Part shown: positions 34,671-47,249 of the stretch, in pieces
Layout: the number at the start of each line of letters is the position of its first letter
Numbering within the stretch: position 1 is the stretch's first letter
DNA from: Symsagittifera roscoffensis
Lineage: Eukaryota > Xenacoelomorpha > Acoela > Convolutidae
Assembly: GCF_963678635.1 (NCBI RefSeq)
Contig: NW_026971182.1
Coordinates: forward strand, 113,596 to 177,595
Direction: 5' to 3'
Length of the DNA: 64,000 nucleotides
Translations under genes and position numbers: made by a program
Notes under the pieces: generated by a model
What the model saw: the letters and a program-made list of their open reading frames with translations, nothing else
What the model was told of the DNA's origin: nothing
Database searches by the model: none

Positions 34671-36370
34671 TAAAGTGTTATTTGATTTGCTAATTAATTT
34701 TTAATTATTTTTTTTGAAAAAGTCATTGTCATGAATTGAAAAAGATTTTTCTTTTTATGGTATTTTCTTATTACTAAAGGTCAGGTTTACAGGTCTTTTA
34801 GAACATTTTTTTTATTGCAGGTTTGTTTTTTAATCCATGCGTTAAAATTTTTAAATTTTTAAGGATATCCGGTTTAGCTAATGAATAAAACTTGATTCAT
34901 TGAGCGTTATACTATTGCTGTCACGTGGTGTTAGAATTGTGGGGTGCATTGGTGAGTTTTTGTTATGTTGTTACCAGTTTTGATGTGGCAACTGATAGAA
35001 ACTGAAAATCTTGTTCAGTTAGTTTTGTTTTTTAGTTTAAATTATGTCATGTATTTATCAATTTTGAGTTTAAGCTCATATTTTCTTTCTGATTTGAAAA
35101 ATTAATTTAGGTTTTACTGGTGTCGTATTTGTTGTTAACGCGATGATTCCTAAGCGGTGATGTTCAGAACTGAATTGGTTCAAATTGAAGATCTTGGAAT
35201 TGCGTTTAGTATATCAAAAAGAAATTACAAAACAACACCGTTTAGGGTCTCAAAGTTAACCTGCTTGATTTGCTATGATTGTATTGTCATCGCAGCTTGT
35301 GCGAAATTGTTTTGTAGAGTGTTCTATGAGATCTATATTATTTTTAGAATAGTCATTTATGACTGAGCTTAAATTCTTTAAAGATAGTATTTTATTATCG
35401 CACTGAGGTTTTTTTCAATCTTTGCTAATTTTTTTGAAAATTTATTTTGTTTATCGTATTTGCAAGTCGCTTTGTTTGTGGCGCTGGCTCATAAAATGTT
35501 TTTTTTTGAATCTATGATAGAAACGTAATCATAAACTGTTGCAGAAATATCGGTTGTAAAGGCTGAGCTTGCCTGTATTGAATTTTGCTGTTGCATGTTT
35601 TAATGTTTTCTGGGAAAAAATTGCAAAACTAATCTCTATGTCAGTTGTTTGTTTTTCATACGGAAGAAAATGATTATTTAGATACGGTGGTAGGATTACT
35701 GTTGTTAATATTCCACATTCTGAGGTTATGTTACACAGACTTGGTAATTAGTGGTCAAGTATCTGCTTTTTCTCTTTAAATCTGGTAATTGATGATTGCA
35801 TGGCTAAGAGTCTCTGCAAAATAATCTGATTATCAGATTTTGTCAAGATTTTACTTAGATCAATATCTCATTTTATGGAAAAGGTTAAGATAGAGCCATC
35901 TTTACAGTTTTTCTCGTATTCTTGAACCAATTTGTGGAATTATATATATTACTAATAATGTATAAATTTCAAAATGCCGTTTGGGTTGATTCCAGTTATA
36001 TTTCCGGACCGGTTTATCGTTGTAGGTTTTCTTTACTCTTCTTATACTTACTAGAAATGTTATGGTTGCTTCAAAAATTAAGGTGATGCTTCGAGTTAGA
36101 AAATTTTCCCCCTTCTAAATTTTGTGTTTGTTGTGTTTTAATTGGATTCTGTAGGAGTTGGAGCTTACGTATGGTTGTAGTATGTGATTCTGATCTTGCG
36201 TAGTGGTTCCTTGAAAAACAGTTTTTTAGAATTTGCTTTTGGTCATTAGTGAAACTTTTGTTGTTCACTTTCGTTCATTAGTGTTTTTTTTTACTTAAAA
36301 TAGCCTGCCCTTCGTTGATGTGTGTCGTGAATCGTATCGGGAATTTTTTTTTGAAACACTTGTGGATAAT

Positions 36371-37230
36371 TGTGCCAGTCGGTCATATTTGGAAGTTGGG
36401 TCTTGTTTTGGGATCAGAAAAAATTTTTCAAAAAATCGAATTGACCCTGTCATGCTGACATTTATCGCGACAACTAAAAATGCAAAAAGAATTAGGACAG
36501 TAGATTCAAGTGATAATCGCAGGAAAAGCGCTAAAAATACGAGAGCTAAAAATTCACCCGACTAATTCAATACCAGTAGAGTTTTCTTGCTCCTGGTAAA
36601 AAATGGAGAGTACAAGAAGAGAAGTAAAGAGGTGCGATTGACTGGACGAGAGTAACACTTGAGTGGGAAGTTAGACAACCGAAGCTGCACAATGGTCCAG
36701 AGAATAAAAAATTTCTTGAGCTAGGTTTACTTATTCAAAACATCTTCTGGTGTAAATTTAATTTCTTGAAATTAATTCTAGAGTTGCTATGCAGTTTTTA
36801 TTTACCCGATTCTAGAAGTCGAGTCGGTATGTGAGGACTTAATTTAAATTTCTTAAGTGCATTTTATGTGATTGTGTTGCGATAAGGAGAATTTTAGGTT
36901 GATCCATCTGAAATAGATCGAAATTCCCTTTTCCAATAAAAATTCACGGTGTATTTAATGTTCTAACCCTGTTTTTAATGGCGTTCGTGTGTTTTAGGTA
37001 TTTAGAAACCTGAACATGGGGGCGTTTTTATTTCTAGAGTGGGGGGGGGGGGTTGGCAGGAGCCTTTAAGCTGTAAAATGGTTTGTCGTCTCATGTTCCA
37101 AGTGAACTGAATTGGCTCCGACTGAATGAGGTACAAAAGCACAAGAGATATTGTCCCTTACACTTGAGCAAATGGTTATAGGGACTTTTTTTCTTAGCGT
37201 CGTGTGTGACTTAAGTAGACGACTGTTAAA
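36371..37230 (+). mobile_element. LTR, unit 3 copy
   Basis: Begins TGTGCCAGTCGGTCATATTT and ends GACTGTTAAA. AATAAA signal and G-run (near 37,041) are kept. Closest to the 40,898 LTR. Confidence 0.75.
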
Positions 37231-38640
37231 TAGTGTTTTTATGCCGCTCCTGGGTGTTTTTACGACATCAAGACTACGGATTCGAACTCACTTGACACAG
37301 CTCCGGGCTACATGTCTTTTCTAGAGTAGCGGTGGTACGGTTCAACGGGAAACTGTCCACCTTCTGGTTGTACCGTGATAGCTTCTTAAGAAAACTCGAG
37401 AAAATTCCCCTGTGCGTTTTCCGATACGAGGCCTAGCTAACCGAAATGGGGCATTTAAAGGGACAAAAAATGGGTAAAAGTTAGCAAGCTAAACAAAAAA
37501 CGGAATAAATCAGAAAAATTAAAAAAAACTGCAAAAAAAATCCCAAAAAGAACAGTGGCTTTGAGTTCCAGATTAGATGGATCATACCTTTATTTTAATT
37601 AAAATATTATACTTAGACTGTTTTCAAATAAGACCGATCTTTTCGATCAAAACAGCAAATATTAAAACAGGTGCCCAAGGTTGGGGCGTTGAAAGGGTTT
37701 TCAGATAGCCTTGCAACCTTAGAGGACCACTGGGAGACTAGACTGGAACAGGTGACCGGGCAAGTGGCAAAGTGGTTCTCAGGACTGGGATCTGAGAAAC
37801 AGGAGAGACGCGACCGGGAAGAGACTACCAGCAACGTGACCAGAGCAGTGCAGCAGTGAGAAGGGATCATAGGGGAGTTCTGTTTGTTCAAACGGGTGTC
37901 GTTAAAATCCACTTAATACTTTAGGAGATAAGTAAAAGTGAATTAGCGGGCCCCACAATTATGAGAAAACGTTTTTACTTGAGCAGAGCTTGGAAACAGG
38001 TTCTACAGACTTTCTCTCGAGAGCTAGCACCCATCGCGCTTGGGTTTTTTTTTCGACTTAAGTGGGGGGCTAGATAGGATGATGTAAGAAGGGGGCTGGT
38101 TAAGATAGAAGTTGGTGGTTGGAAATTGTAAAAAGGGGTGCTACTTTACAGTAACAATACAACCGATATTGTCGATTTAGTTACAAAAGATGAACTAGAG
38201 TCTGGAACGGTCTAGTTAATGACTCAGAACAAGAGTTGAACGCGTAAGTACCCAATAGTACCCTGGCAGGATCGGGTCGGGATCAGAAATAGACAGTTTT
38301 TGGAACCCAATAGCTGAATGATCCTTAAGAACGTTAAAAGGGGGCAGGAAAAAGCGTGAAGTTTAGGTACCAGATATTTTTTTTCGAAAGACAGCCATTG
38401 TCGACTTTGCATTTTGGTTATATACATTTTTCTCGTTTTATTCTTTTACCTTACCGACTTTTACAGTTTTTGTGACAGGATTTGAAATTTTACGAAGAAT
38501 TAGTGCGTTTGCAACCATAAAATAGTTTAAAAACAAGTTATATTTCAACTTGCATTGGATTTAGGAAAGGAAGGAACTTTTATGGAAAGTCATTAAAGTT
38601 TTGGTAAGAAAATTGGGTTTTGAGAGATTTTCAAACAAGT
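37231..38640 (+). other. Leader region of unit 3
   Basis: Same leader, with the coding-like segment at 37,671-37,859 identical in sequence to that of unit 2. The T-arm complement is present in altered form (GGATTCGAACTC, near 37,278). Confidence 0.5.
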
Positions 38641-38649
38641 TCGTGAGTT

Positions 38650-39195
38650 GGTACTGGGATAGTGGACTAGGAATCCCAACACTCAAGGTACGACACTGGG
38701 AAATTCTTCAGACGAGTTCCAGAGGTGGTACATGGATAGTGAATAAAATGTCCAGGCACTTGCACGACGGTAGTGGAGAAGTTTACTAGAGTTTCGGAGG
38801 CAGTCCTGGGATAGTGATTTAAGGGTCCCATCACTTGAGCTAAGGGTCCCAACACTTGAGTCCTGGGATAGTTATTAAAGGTTTCCAACAATTGAGCTAA
38901 GGGTCCCACCACTTAAGTCTATGGATAGTTATTTAAGGTTTCGAACCATTGAGCTAAGGGTCCCACCACTTAAGTCTATGGATAGTTTTTTAAGGGTACC
39001 AACACTTGAGCTAAGGGTAGCAACACATGAGTCCTGAGATCGTCATTTGAATTTCCCAACACGTGATGTAAGGGTCTCAACAATTGAGCTAAGGGTCCCA
39101 ACAATTGAGTCCTGGGATAGTAATCTGAGGGTCCCAATACTTGATCTAAGTGTCGTAACACTTGATCTGAGGGTTCCAACACTTGAGTTAAGGAA
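38650..39195. repeat. 21-bp minisatellite, unit 3
   Basis: Core GGGTCCCAACACTTGAG with a locally duplicated block (TAAGTCTATGGATAGTT occurs twice, near 38,915 and 38,970). Confidence 0.9.
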
Positions 39196-40897
39196 TAATG
39201 AAGTGTTATTTGATTTGCTAAATAATTTTTAATTATTTTTTTTGAAAAAAACATTGTCATGAATTGAAAAAGATTTTTTTTATGGTATTTTCTTATTATT
39301 ACAGGTCGGGTTTACAGGTCTTTTAGAACATTTTTTTTTATTGCAGGTTTGTTTTTTAATCCATGCGTTAAAGTTTTTAAATTTTTAAGGATATCCGGTA
39401 TAGCTAATGAATAAAACTTGATTCATTGAGCCTTATACTATTTCTGTCACGTGGTGTTAGAATTGTGGGGTGCATTGGTGAGTTTTTGTTATGTCGTTAC
39501 CAGTTTTGATGTGGCAACTGATGGAAACTGAAAATCTTTTTCAGTTAGTGTTGTTTTTTGGTTTAAATTATGTCATATATTTGTGAATTTTGAGTTTAAG
39601 CTCGTATTTTCTTTCTGATTTGAAAAATTAATTTAGATTTTACTGGTGTCGTATTTGTTGTTAACGCGATGATTCTTGAACGGTGATGTTCAGAACTGAA
39701 TTGGTTCAAATTGAAGATCTTGGAATTGCGTTTAGTATATCAAAAAAAATAACAAAATAACACCGTTTAGGGTCTCAAAGTCAATCGTCTTGATTTGCTA
39801 GGATTGTATTGTCATCGCAGCAGCTTGTGCGAAATTGTTTTGTAGAGTATTCTATGAGATCTTTATTATTTTCAGAATAGTCATTTATGACTGAGCTAAA
39901 ATTCTTTAAAGATAGTTTTTTATTATCGCACTGAGGTTTTTTTCAATCTTTGCTAATTTTTTGAAAATTTATTTTGTTTATCGTATTTGCAAGTCGCTTT
40001 GTTTGTGGCGCTGGCTCATAAAATGTTTTTTTTTGAATCTATGATAGAAACGTAATCATAAACTGTTGCAGAAATATCGGTTGTAAAGGCTGAGTTTGCC
40101 TGTATTGAATTTTGTTGTTGCTTGTTTTAATGTTTTCTGGGAAAAATTGCAAGACAAATCTTTATGTCAGTTGTTTGTTTTTCATACGGAAGAAAATGAT
40201 TATTTAGATATGGTGGTAGGATTTCAGTTGTTAATATTCCACATTCTGAGGTTATGTTACACAGACTTGGTAATTAGTGGTCAAGTATCTGCTTTTTCTC
40301 TTTAAATCTGGTATTTGATGATTGCATGGCTAATAGCCTCTGCAAAATAATCTGATTATCAGATTTTGTCAAGATTTTACTTAGATCAAAATCTCATTTT
40401 ATGGAAAAGGTTAAGATAGGGCCATACTTACAGTTTTTCTCGTATTCTTGAACCAATTTGTGGAATTATATATTACTAAAAATGTATAATTTTCAAAATG
40501 CCGTATGGGTTGATTCCAGTTATATGTTTGGAATGGTTTATCGTTGTAGGTTTTCTTTACTCTTCTTATACTTACTAGAAATGTTATGGTTGCTTCAAAA
40601 ATTATGGTGATGCTTCGAGTTAGAAAATTTTCCCGCTTCTAAATTTTGTGTTTGTTGTGTTTTAATTGGATTCTGAAGGAGTTGGAGCTTACGTATGGTT
40701 GTAGTATGTGATTCTGATCTTGCGTAGTGGTTCCTTGAAAAACGGTTTTTTAGAATTTGCTTTTGTTCATTAGTGAAACTTTGGTCGTTCACTTTTGTTC
40801 ATTAGTGTTTTTTTTACTTAAAATAGCTTGCCCTCCGTTGATGTGTTGTTACTACGGTATCGTATCGGGAATTTTTTTTGAAACACTTGTGGATAAT

Positions 40898-41766
40898 TGT
40901 GCCAGTCGGTCATATTTGGAAGTTGGGTCTTGTTTCGGGATCAGAAAAAATTTTTCAAAAAATCGAATTGACCCTGTCATGCTGACATTTATCGCGACAA
41001 CTGAAAATGCAAAAAGAATTAGGACAGTAGATTCAAGTGATAATCGCAGGAAAAGCGCTAAAAATACGAGAGTAAAATTACTATTTTCATTTTCACCCGA
41101 CTAATTCAATACCAGTAGAGTTTTCTTGCTCCTGGTAAAAAATGGAGAGTACAAGAAGAGAAGTAAAGAGGTGCGATTGACTGGACGAGAGCGACACTTG
41201 AGTGGGAAGTTGGACAACCGAAGCTGCACAATGGTCCAGAGAATAAAAAACTTCTTGAGCTAGGTTTACTTATTCAAAACATCTTCTGGAGTAAATTTAA
41301 TTTCTTTAAATTAATTCTAGAGTTGCTATGCAGTTTTTATTTACCCGATTCTAGAAGTCGAGTCGGTATGTGAGGACTTAATTTAAATTTCTTAAGTGCA
41401 TTTTATGTGATTGTGTTGCGATAAGGAGAATATTAGGTTGATCCATCTGAAATAGATCGAAATTCCCTTTTCCAATAAAAATTCTCGGTGTATTTAATGT
41501 TCCAACCCTGTTTTTAATGGCGTTCGTGTGTTTTAGGTATTTAGAAACCTGAACATAGGGGCGTTCTTATTTCTAGAGTGGGGGGAGGTGTTGGCAGGAG
41601 CCTTTAAGCTGTAAAACGGTTTGTCGTCTCATGTTCCAAGTGAACTGAATTGGCTCCGACTGAATGAGGTACAAAAACACAAGAGATATTGTCCCTTACA
41701 CTTGAGCAAATGGTTATAGGGCCTTTTTTCTTAGCGTCGTGTGTGACTTAAGTAGACGACTGTTAA
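40898..41766 (+). mobile_element. 5' LTR of the giant element (unit 4 copy)
   Basis: Begins TGTGCCAGTCGGTCATATTT, contains the AATAAA signal in CCAATAAAAATTCTCGG and a G-rich stretch near 41,578, ends GACTGTTAAA. Matches the 3' LTR over its whole length with indels. Confidence 0.8.
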
Positions 41767-43605
41767 ATAGTGTTTTTATGCCGCTCCTGGGTGTTTTTAC
41801 GACATCAAGACTACGGATTAGAACTCACTTGACACAGCTCCGGGCTACATGTCTTTTCTAGAGTACCGGTGGTACGGTTCAACGGGAACCTGTCCACCTT
41901 CTGGTTGTACCGTGATAGCTTCTTAAAAAAACTCGAGAAAATTCCCCGGTGCGTTTTCCGATACGAGGCCTAGCTAACCGAGTAAATGGGGCCACTAAAG
42001 GGACAAAAAATTGGTAAAAGACAGCAAACTAAACAAAAATGGAATAAATTATCATTAGGAAAAAAATTGCTAAAAAATCCTAAAAAAACAGTGGTTTTGA
42101 TTTCTAGATTAGATGTATTAAACATTTTTTTTAATGAAAATTTTACACTTAGACTGTTTTCAAATAAGACCAATCGTTCCGATCAAAACAGCAAATATTA
42201 AAACAGGTGCCCAAGTTTGGGGCGTTGAAAAGGTTTTCAGATAGCCTCGCAACCTTGGATGACCACTGGGAGACTAGAGGAAAACAGGTGACCAGGCAAG
42301 TGGCAAAGTGGTTCTCAGGACTGGAATCTGAGAAACAGGAGAGAGGCGACTGGGAAGAGACTGCCAGCAACATGACCAGAGCAGTGCAGCAGCGAGAAGA
42401 GATCACAGGGGTGTTCTGTTTGGTCAAACGGGTATCATTGGAATCCGCTAACACTTTAGGAGATAAATAAAAAGTGAATTAGCGGGTCTCCACAATTTTG
42501 AGAAAACGTTTTCACTTTAGCAGAGCTTGACAACAGGTTCCACAGACTTTCTGTCGAGACCTTAGCACCCATCACGCTTGGGGTTTTTTTTCGACTTAAG
42601 TGGGGGGCTAGATAGGTGAGGTAAAAGAGGGCTGGTTAAGATAGAGATTGGTGCTTGGAAATTGCAAAAAGGTATGCTTCTTTACAGTAACTATGCAACC
42701 GATATAGTCGATTTAGTTACAATAGATTAACTAGAGTCTGGAATAGTGATCTAAGAGTCCCAACACTTGATCTTAGTGTCCCAACACTTGATATAAGGGT
42801 CCCAACACTTGAGCTAAGGGTCCGAACACTTGAGCTAAGGGTCTGAACACTTGAGTCCTGTGATAGTGATCTAAGGGTCCCAACACTTGAATTATATGTC
42901 CCAACAATTGATCTTAGGGTCCCAACACTTGAGCTAAGGGTCCCACCACTTGCATCCTGGGGTAGTGATCTAACAGTCCCAACACTTGATTTAAGTGTCC
43001 CAACACTTGAGCTAAGGGTCCCAACACTTGAGTCCTGGGATAGTGATCTAAGGGTCCCAACGCTAAATCTAAGTGTCCCGACACTTGATCTAAGGTTCCC
43101 AACACTTGAGCTACGGGTCCCAACACTTGATATAAGGGTCCCAGCACTTGACCTAAGGGTCCCAACACTTGAGTTAACGGTCCCAACACTTGAGCTAAGG
43201 GTCCCAAAGTCCCTTAAGTCCTAGAATAGAGAAAACATTGAATATTCTGAAACCTAGGCCAGGGACCACGGTACCATTAGAAAATCGATAAATAGATCGG
43301 GGGGACGGGAACGACATTAGGATTGGCAAATTGAAATTCGGATTGTGGATTAATAACAGCCTGGAATTGTTTTACCAAGTTTTTAAGACCGGAGGTTTTT
43401 CTATTATTTTGATAGTCTTTTCAAAGCAATAGCTGAACATAAGTCAGAATTGTAGATAAATTAAATTGTAAGCAAACATGTGAAGAGAACAAGAATGTCT
43501 TTAACAGAAAGGAAAGTGGTTGGTCAAAAGTAAAACCAACTATCAACGCAACGGAAGCACACACCCATCAACCCAAGAATAGTGAGAAAAAATATTTCAG
43601 TTAAC
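41767..43605 (+). other. 5' leader of the giant element
   Basis: About 1.8 kb between LTR and gag. It holds a coding-like segment (about 42,200-42,470, a diverged version of 33,197-33,385), the 21-bp minisatellite (about 42,735-43,225), then 380 bp of purine-rich DNA before the gag ATG. No primer-binding site of standard TGG type is seen directly after the LTR. Confidence 0.6.
42735..43225. repeat. 21-bp minisatellite in the leader of the full element
   Basis: The most regular of the four arrays: some 20 copies of a 21-bp unit with core GGGTCCCAACACTTGAG, with CTTGATCTAAGTGTCCC variants, ending at CCCTTAAGTCCTAG. Because it lies in the transcribed leader, it would be part of the element RNA. 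Confidence 0.92.
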
Positions 43606-45610
43606 ATGGTCAACACCAGAAGCAACAAGGGGCAGAAGACCGATGAGAAGCAGGTTAACTAGAAGGCGGTGCCCGTCGCGTAAAAAGAAAACAACGGAGT
43701 CAACACCTATGACAAATGCTGAGGAGCCAGGAATGAGGACAATACAGTTCTCACCAACAGGCATTGGAGACGAGGCCACCAACACACACCGGAAACAATA
43801 CAGGACGATTCACAAACAAAGAGAGCATCGTTTACAGAGAGATTGGCGGCGATGGTCGGAGTGAATAGAAGCAGAAGGAAGAGTTGACAATAGTGACCGA
43901 AAAAAACAAAACCTTTGGTTTCCACGATAACAACAGAAGCTAACCAGAGGAAGGAGCAAGCCATTGAGGAAACGACGGGCAACCCACAGTAGCAAAAGTG
44001 ACTCTAGTTGAGTTGGGGAATTGATGTCAAATTTGGATCAGATAGATATAAAACTGAAGTGCAGCGAGGAGGTCAGCCAGCAGTTGAGGAAGGAATTACG
44101 GCATAACAAGAATGAGAACCTAGACAAATACTTTGCCTTAGCGAGGGCCACTGAAGAAAAACTACACCAGATGGCGGAAAAGGTGGAGACAACGGATAAT
44201 GAGCAAGAGAAACGCATCAAAAACGATATGGAAGAAATGAAAAAGCGGTTTGAGACCGTAAATGATAAATTATGGAATCTAGAGACGAGAATGGACACAA
44301 TGAGCCAGGACCAATCAGAAAGTTTTTGTGTCATTCAACCCAATTTGGACGCGCTCCTGAGAAACTCTATTGCTCAAGAGAAAACGATACCAGACAAAAC
44401 AGAGAGGATAATCGGAACAAGGGTGGACTTTGTGGAACCTCAACCTAAGATGCAGGAATGAATCATCACCGTTACCGCTGATCAACAACAACATAGGATC
44501 AGGAATGAGCAAGACGGCTACAAAAGAGGAGTGTCGAACTCAACGAGGATACCAGGGGAATCGAGCGCACACACGAGTGTAACACCTGATGCCATGACGT
44601 GGGCGAATACTTGGGAAATGAGGAACATGACACTTGAAGTATTCGCATCAAGAAACACAGAGTCGAGCGATAGAGGAGGAGGTAAAAGGAGAAAGACATT
44701 CAAAAAACCGGAAGAAGTCAAAGACACCTCAGACGGTTGCATAGATTTCCGGGTTGAGGTGATAAGACTACATCTTGAGCAGGACAACCCGAACAATGAA
44801 AGACAGGCCTGCACAGCAATATTAAGCAACGTGGAGGGCACGGCACTAAACTGCATGGTAGCCAAAAAAGAAGAGGAACTTGACACTTCAGACAAAATTT
44901 TCGAAACTCTGCTGAATCGCTTTGGATCCGGAATGAAGGGACAATAAGTCATGATGAGATTTGAGAAGAGGAGACAGAGAGACGTTGAATCAATTGACCG
45001 ATTTCTAGATAATTTCGAAAGCTTGAGAAGGAAAAACTTTAGCATTGCCTCAGAGTATATTGATGCGTTGAAGAGTGTCGACTTGATAACAATGTTGGCA
45101 ACAAACTACAATCAAAAGACAACGCACCAACACCGGAAGAGGCGAGACAGAAGTCTAGAGGGTTCATGTTGATGAAACCGAAGAAATACTCGTTTCCAGA
45201 AAGCAGGAAGCAGCAAGGGGGAAATCAACAGCAAAGGTCGTAATGGTACAAGCCAAGAATTGATAGGGATAAACGAAGGTCATATGCTAATTGCAGATCG
45301 GCTTATCACCATGTAGCGGATTGCACCACCTACAAGCAAGGCAAAACGTGCTTGGGATACACGCCTGATGAAGAGGACATGAGACAGGTGGACGAGCACG
45401 AGTTTTATAGTGGCTTGTTTATTAACGTAGACGCCAGGTGTTTTTTCTGCAATCAGGAAGGTTGCTTTAAAATGGACTGTCCACTGTTTTGGGAAGCAGT
45501 GAAGAATCAGAATCATCCAAAACAGAAACTAGCACTTGCTATCGTGCAGAATACCAGGAACAGACAAGCTGAGAATCATTTGCAGAACCAAGAGGCGACG
45601 AGTGGCGAGT
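43606..45610 (+). pseudogene. gag: gag region of the giant element (fossil)
   Basis: Begins at an ATG at 43,606 (MVNTRSNKGQK). About 44,020-44,460 encodes a strongly charged coiled coil (EEVSQQLRKELRHNKNE, KNDMEEMKKRFETVND). About 44,530-45,170 encodes a capsid-like domain with the retrotransposon-gag words QDNPNNERQACTAILSNVEG and FEKRRQRDVESIDRFLDNFE. About 45,280-45,480 is the nucleocapsid with a zinc knuckle (CFFCNQEG at 45,439). Gag of this type packages element RNA. The region is broken. Confidence 0.8.
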
Positions 45611-46209
45611 AAGCCACCAAGACAGAAAAAGCCGCCCAAGAGAGAGAAGTCGGATGGGCCGACGTGAGAAGTTCACTAGGAATAAACTGCGAGAAAGCAG
45701 CAGCAGAGGCTATTAACAAAGTGAAACAAGACTTGGCGACCAAGTAAATCGAACAAAGACTGAAACAGGAAATAAAAAGACACCAGAAGTACGAGACATC
45801 GATCGATGGAACCCGAGACGAGTGACAATCCGACAGTCAAGGGCAACTGCAACACCTTGAAAATGGTAATCGGGAAGCCCTTCGGAATCACGAAGTTGGG
45901 ACGAGAATCATGTCCATAATAACAGTTGGCGGCCACGAGGTAACGAGGAATCTAGGTGAGCCCAGTGACCAAACATTAATGCACATTGATGTAACTGCTG
46001 ACTATTTGCGCACCAACCATCAGCCCACAAACGCCTTCGAGAACACTCAAGGCAATACTCACGAGATGTGGTGGTAAATCAATTAGGATAGACAGCAGGT
46101 ACACGGAAGCCTATGGTCCGCATGAGGTCATGTTGAACATAGATGGAATCATAATCTACACAAATACGATGATAACGCGTGACGAAGATCTTGCCAGTTA
46201 AACCTACGT

Positions 46210-46850
46210 GGGTCGAGAAGAACTCGAGGTGAGATCGATTGGGCACTGCGCCATGCAGGAAGAAGATGCCATGCATCTGGGGACAGAAGCAGACAAATCC
46301 GCCCATGTACTAGACATAAGCGGAAAGAAGACCCAACCACGAGGACTGTTGGATACAGGACCTGTTTTGATACCCATAGAAACATGGAAAAGAATGGGGT
46401 TCGACAAGGAAGGCCTGATAGAAACAAGAATACGGCTGTCGGCGGCAAACAAGGGAGCATTGAGGGTTACAGGTAGTACACCGCTAATAGCTCTGAATCT
46501 GGAGGAAAGCAATCTGTGGATGAGTTTTCTGGTGGTGGAGAAACTAGACGAGTCTGATCAGTTCATCTTAGGCAGATATTTCATCAGGAATTTTGATGTA
46601 ACGATTGATCTTAACAATGCGATGTTCAGGACTCGAAGTTTGGAAAGGAAGAACGTAATCAAACCGGTAAATTTGATAATGGCGAATGAGAACAAAGCTC
46701 CAGTTTTTTTGAGTAGGAGGGTTAGGTTGAAAGCGAATGAGGCGGCAATAGTAAGTTTGAGAATGAAGAACTATAATGAACTAAGTGACAACAAACAAGT
46801 ATGTATAGAACCGAATCCGAATCGTCAAAGTGCTGCTATTTTATGAAGAT
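46210..46850 (+). pseudogene. pro: Aspartic protease region (fossil)
   Basis: The catalytic motif LLDTG lies with its Asp at 46,352 (RGLLDTGPVLIPIETWKRM) and the second signature ILGRYFIRNFDVTIDLNN follows about 70 residues later, the spacing of retroviral-type proteases of Ty3/gypsy elements, which act as dimers to cut Gag-Pol. Between about 45,620 and 46,210 lies linker sequence with no motif I can name. Confidence 0.82.
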
Positions 46851-47249
46851 CATTCTCGATCACCAAGAGTGGCCTCTGCGTCAGTGTCTTGTTGAATACT
46901 CTTGATACACCGATCACAACCCAGAGGGGGAGCAAGCTGTGATACACACTGCCCGTAAAAACTGGATACGAAAGTTCTTGATTATCCAAATCACAGGGAC
47001 AAAGTTTGTATCTTGAGTAGATTGAAGAAAATAAAAAGGTCTTGTGATTTCACTTAAGTCAGAAATGGAAGATGGACTTTGATCAAATTTTTCAGAAAAA
47101 CTCACACCAGAGGAATAAAAATTTGGATAATTGGAATCAAATTTTCCATTTGATCATTTAAGGGGGAAAGTAACAGACGAAAATCTCGAAGGATAAGCTA
47201 GATAGAAGTCATGCTAGATAGAAAATTTTTTTAGGTATAAAGCTGACAT

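Larger units (their letters stand above)
30171..34680. repeat. 4.5-kb LTR-leader module, unit 2
   Basis: Spacer 30,171-31,863, LTR 31,864-32,750, leader to about 34,170, minisatellite to about 34,670. Offset to unit 1 about 4,490 bp, to unit 3 about 4,474 bp at the leader coding-like segment. Clearly closer to units 3 and 4 than to unit 1. Confidence 0.9.
34681..39195. repeat. 4.5-kb LTR-leader module, unit 3
   Basis: Spacer 34,681-36,370, LTR 36,371-37,230, leader to about 38,640, minisatellite to about 39,190. Shares many diagnostic changes with unit 4 (for example GTTCCAAGTGAACTGAATTGG and GACTGTTAAA at the LTR end), so units 3 and 4 are closest relatives. Confidence 0.9.
39196..43225. 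repeat. 4.5-kb LTR-leader module, unit 4 (continues into the full element)
   Basis: Spacer 39,196-40,897, LTR 40,898-41,766, leader and minisatellite to about 43,225. Instead of another spacer, this unit continues into gag, so it is the 5' end of the complete element. Confidence 0.88.

Noticed and set aside
42735-43225. CRISPR-like array
   Set aside because: The 21-bp unit is repeated head to tail with no unique spacers, in a eukaryotic retroelement leader; it is a minisatellite.
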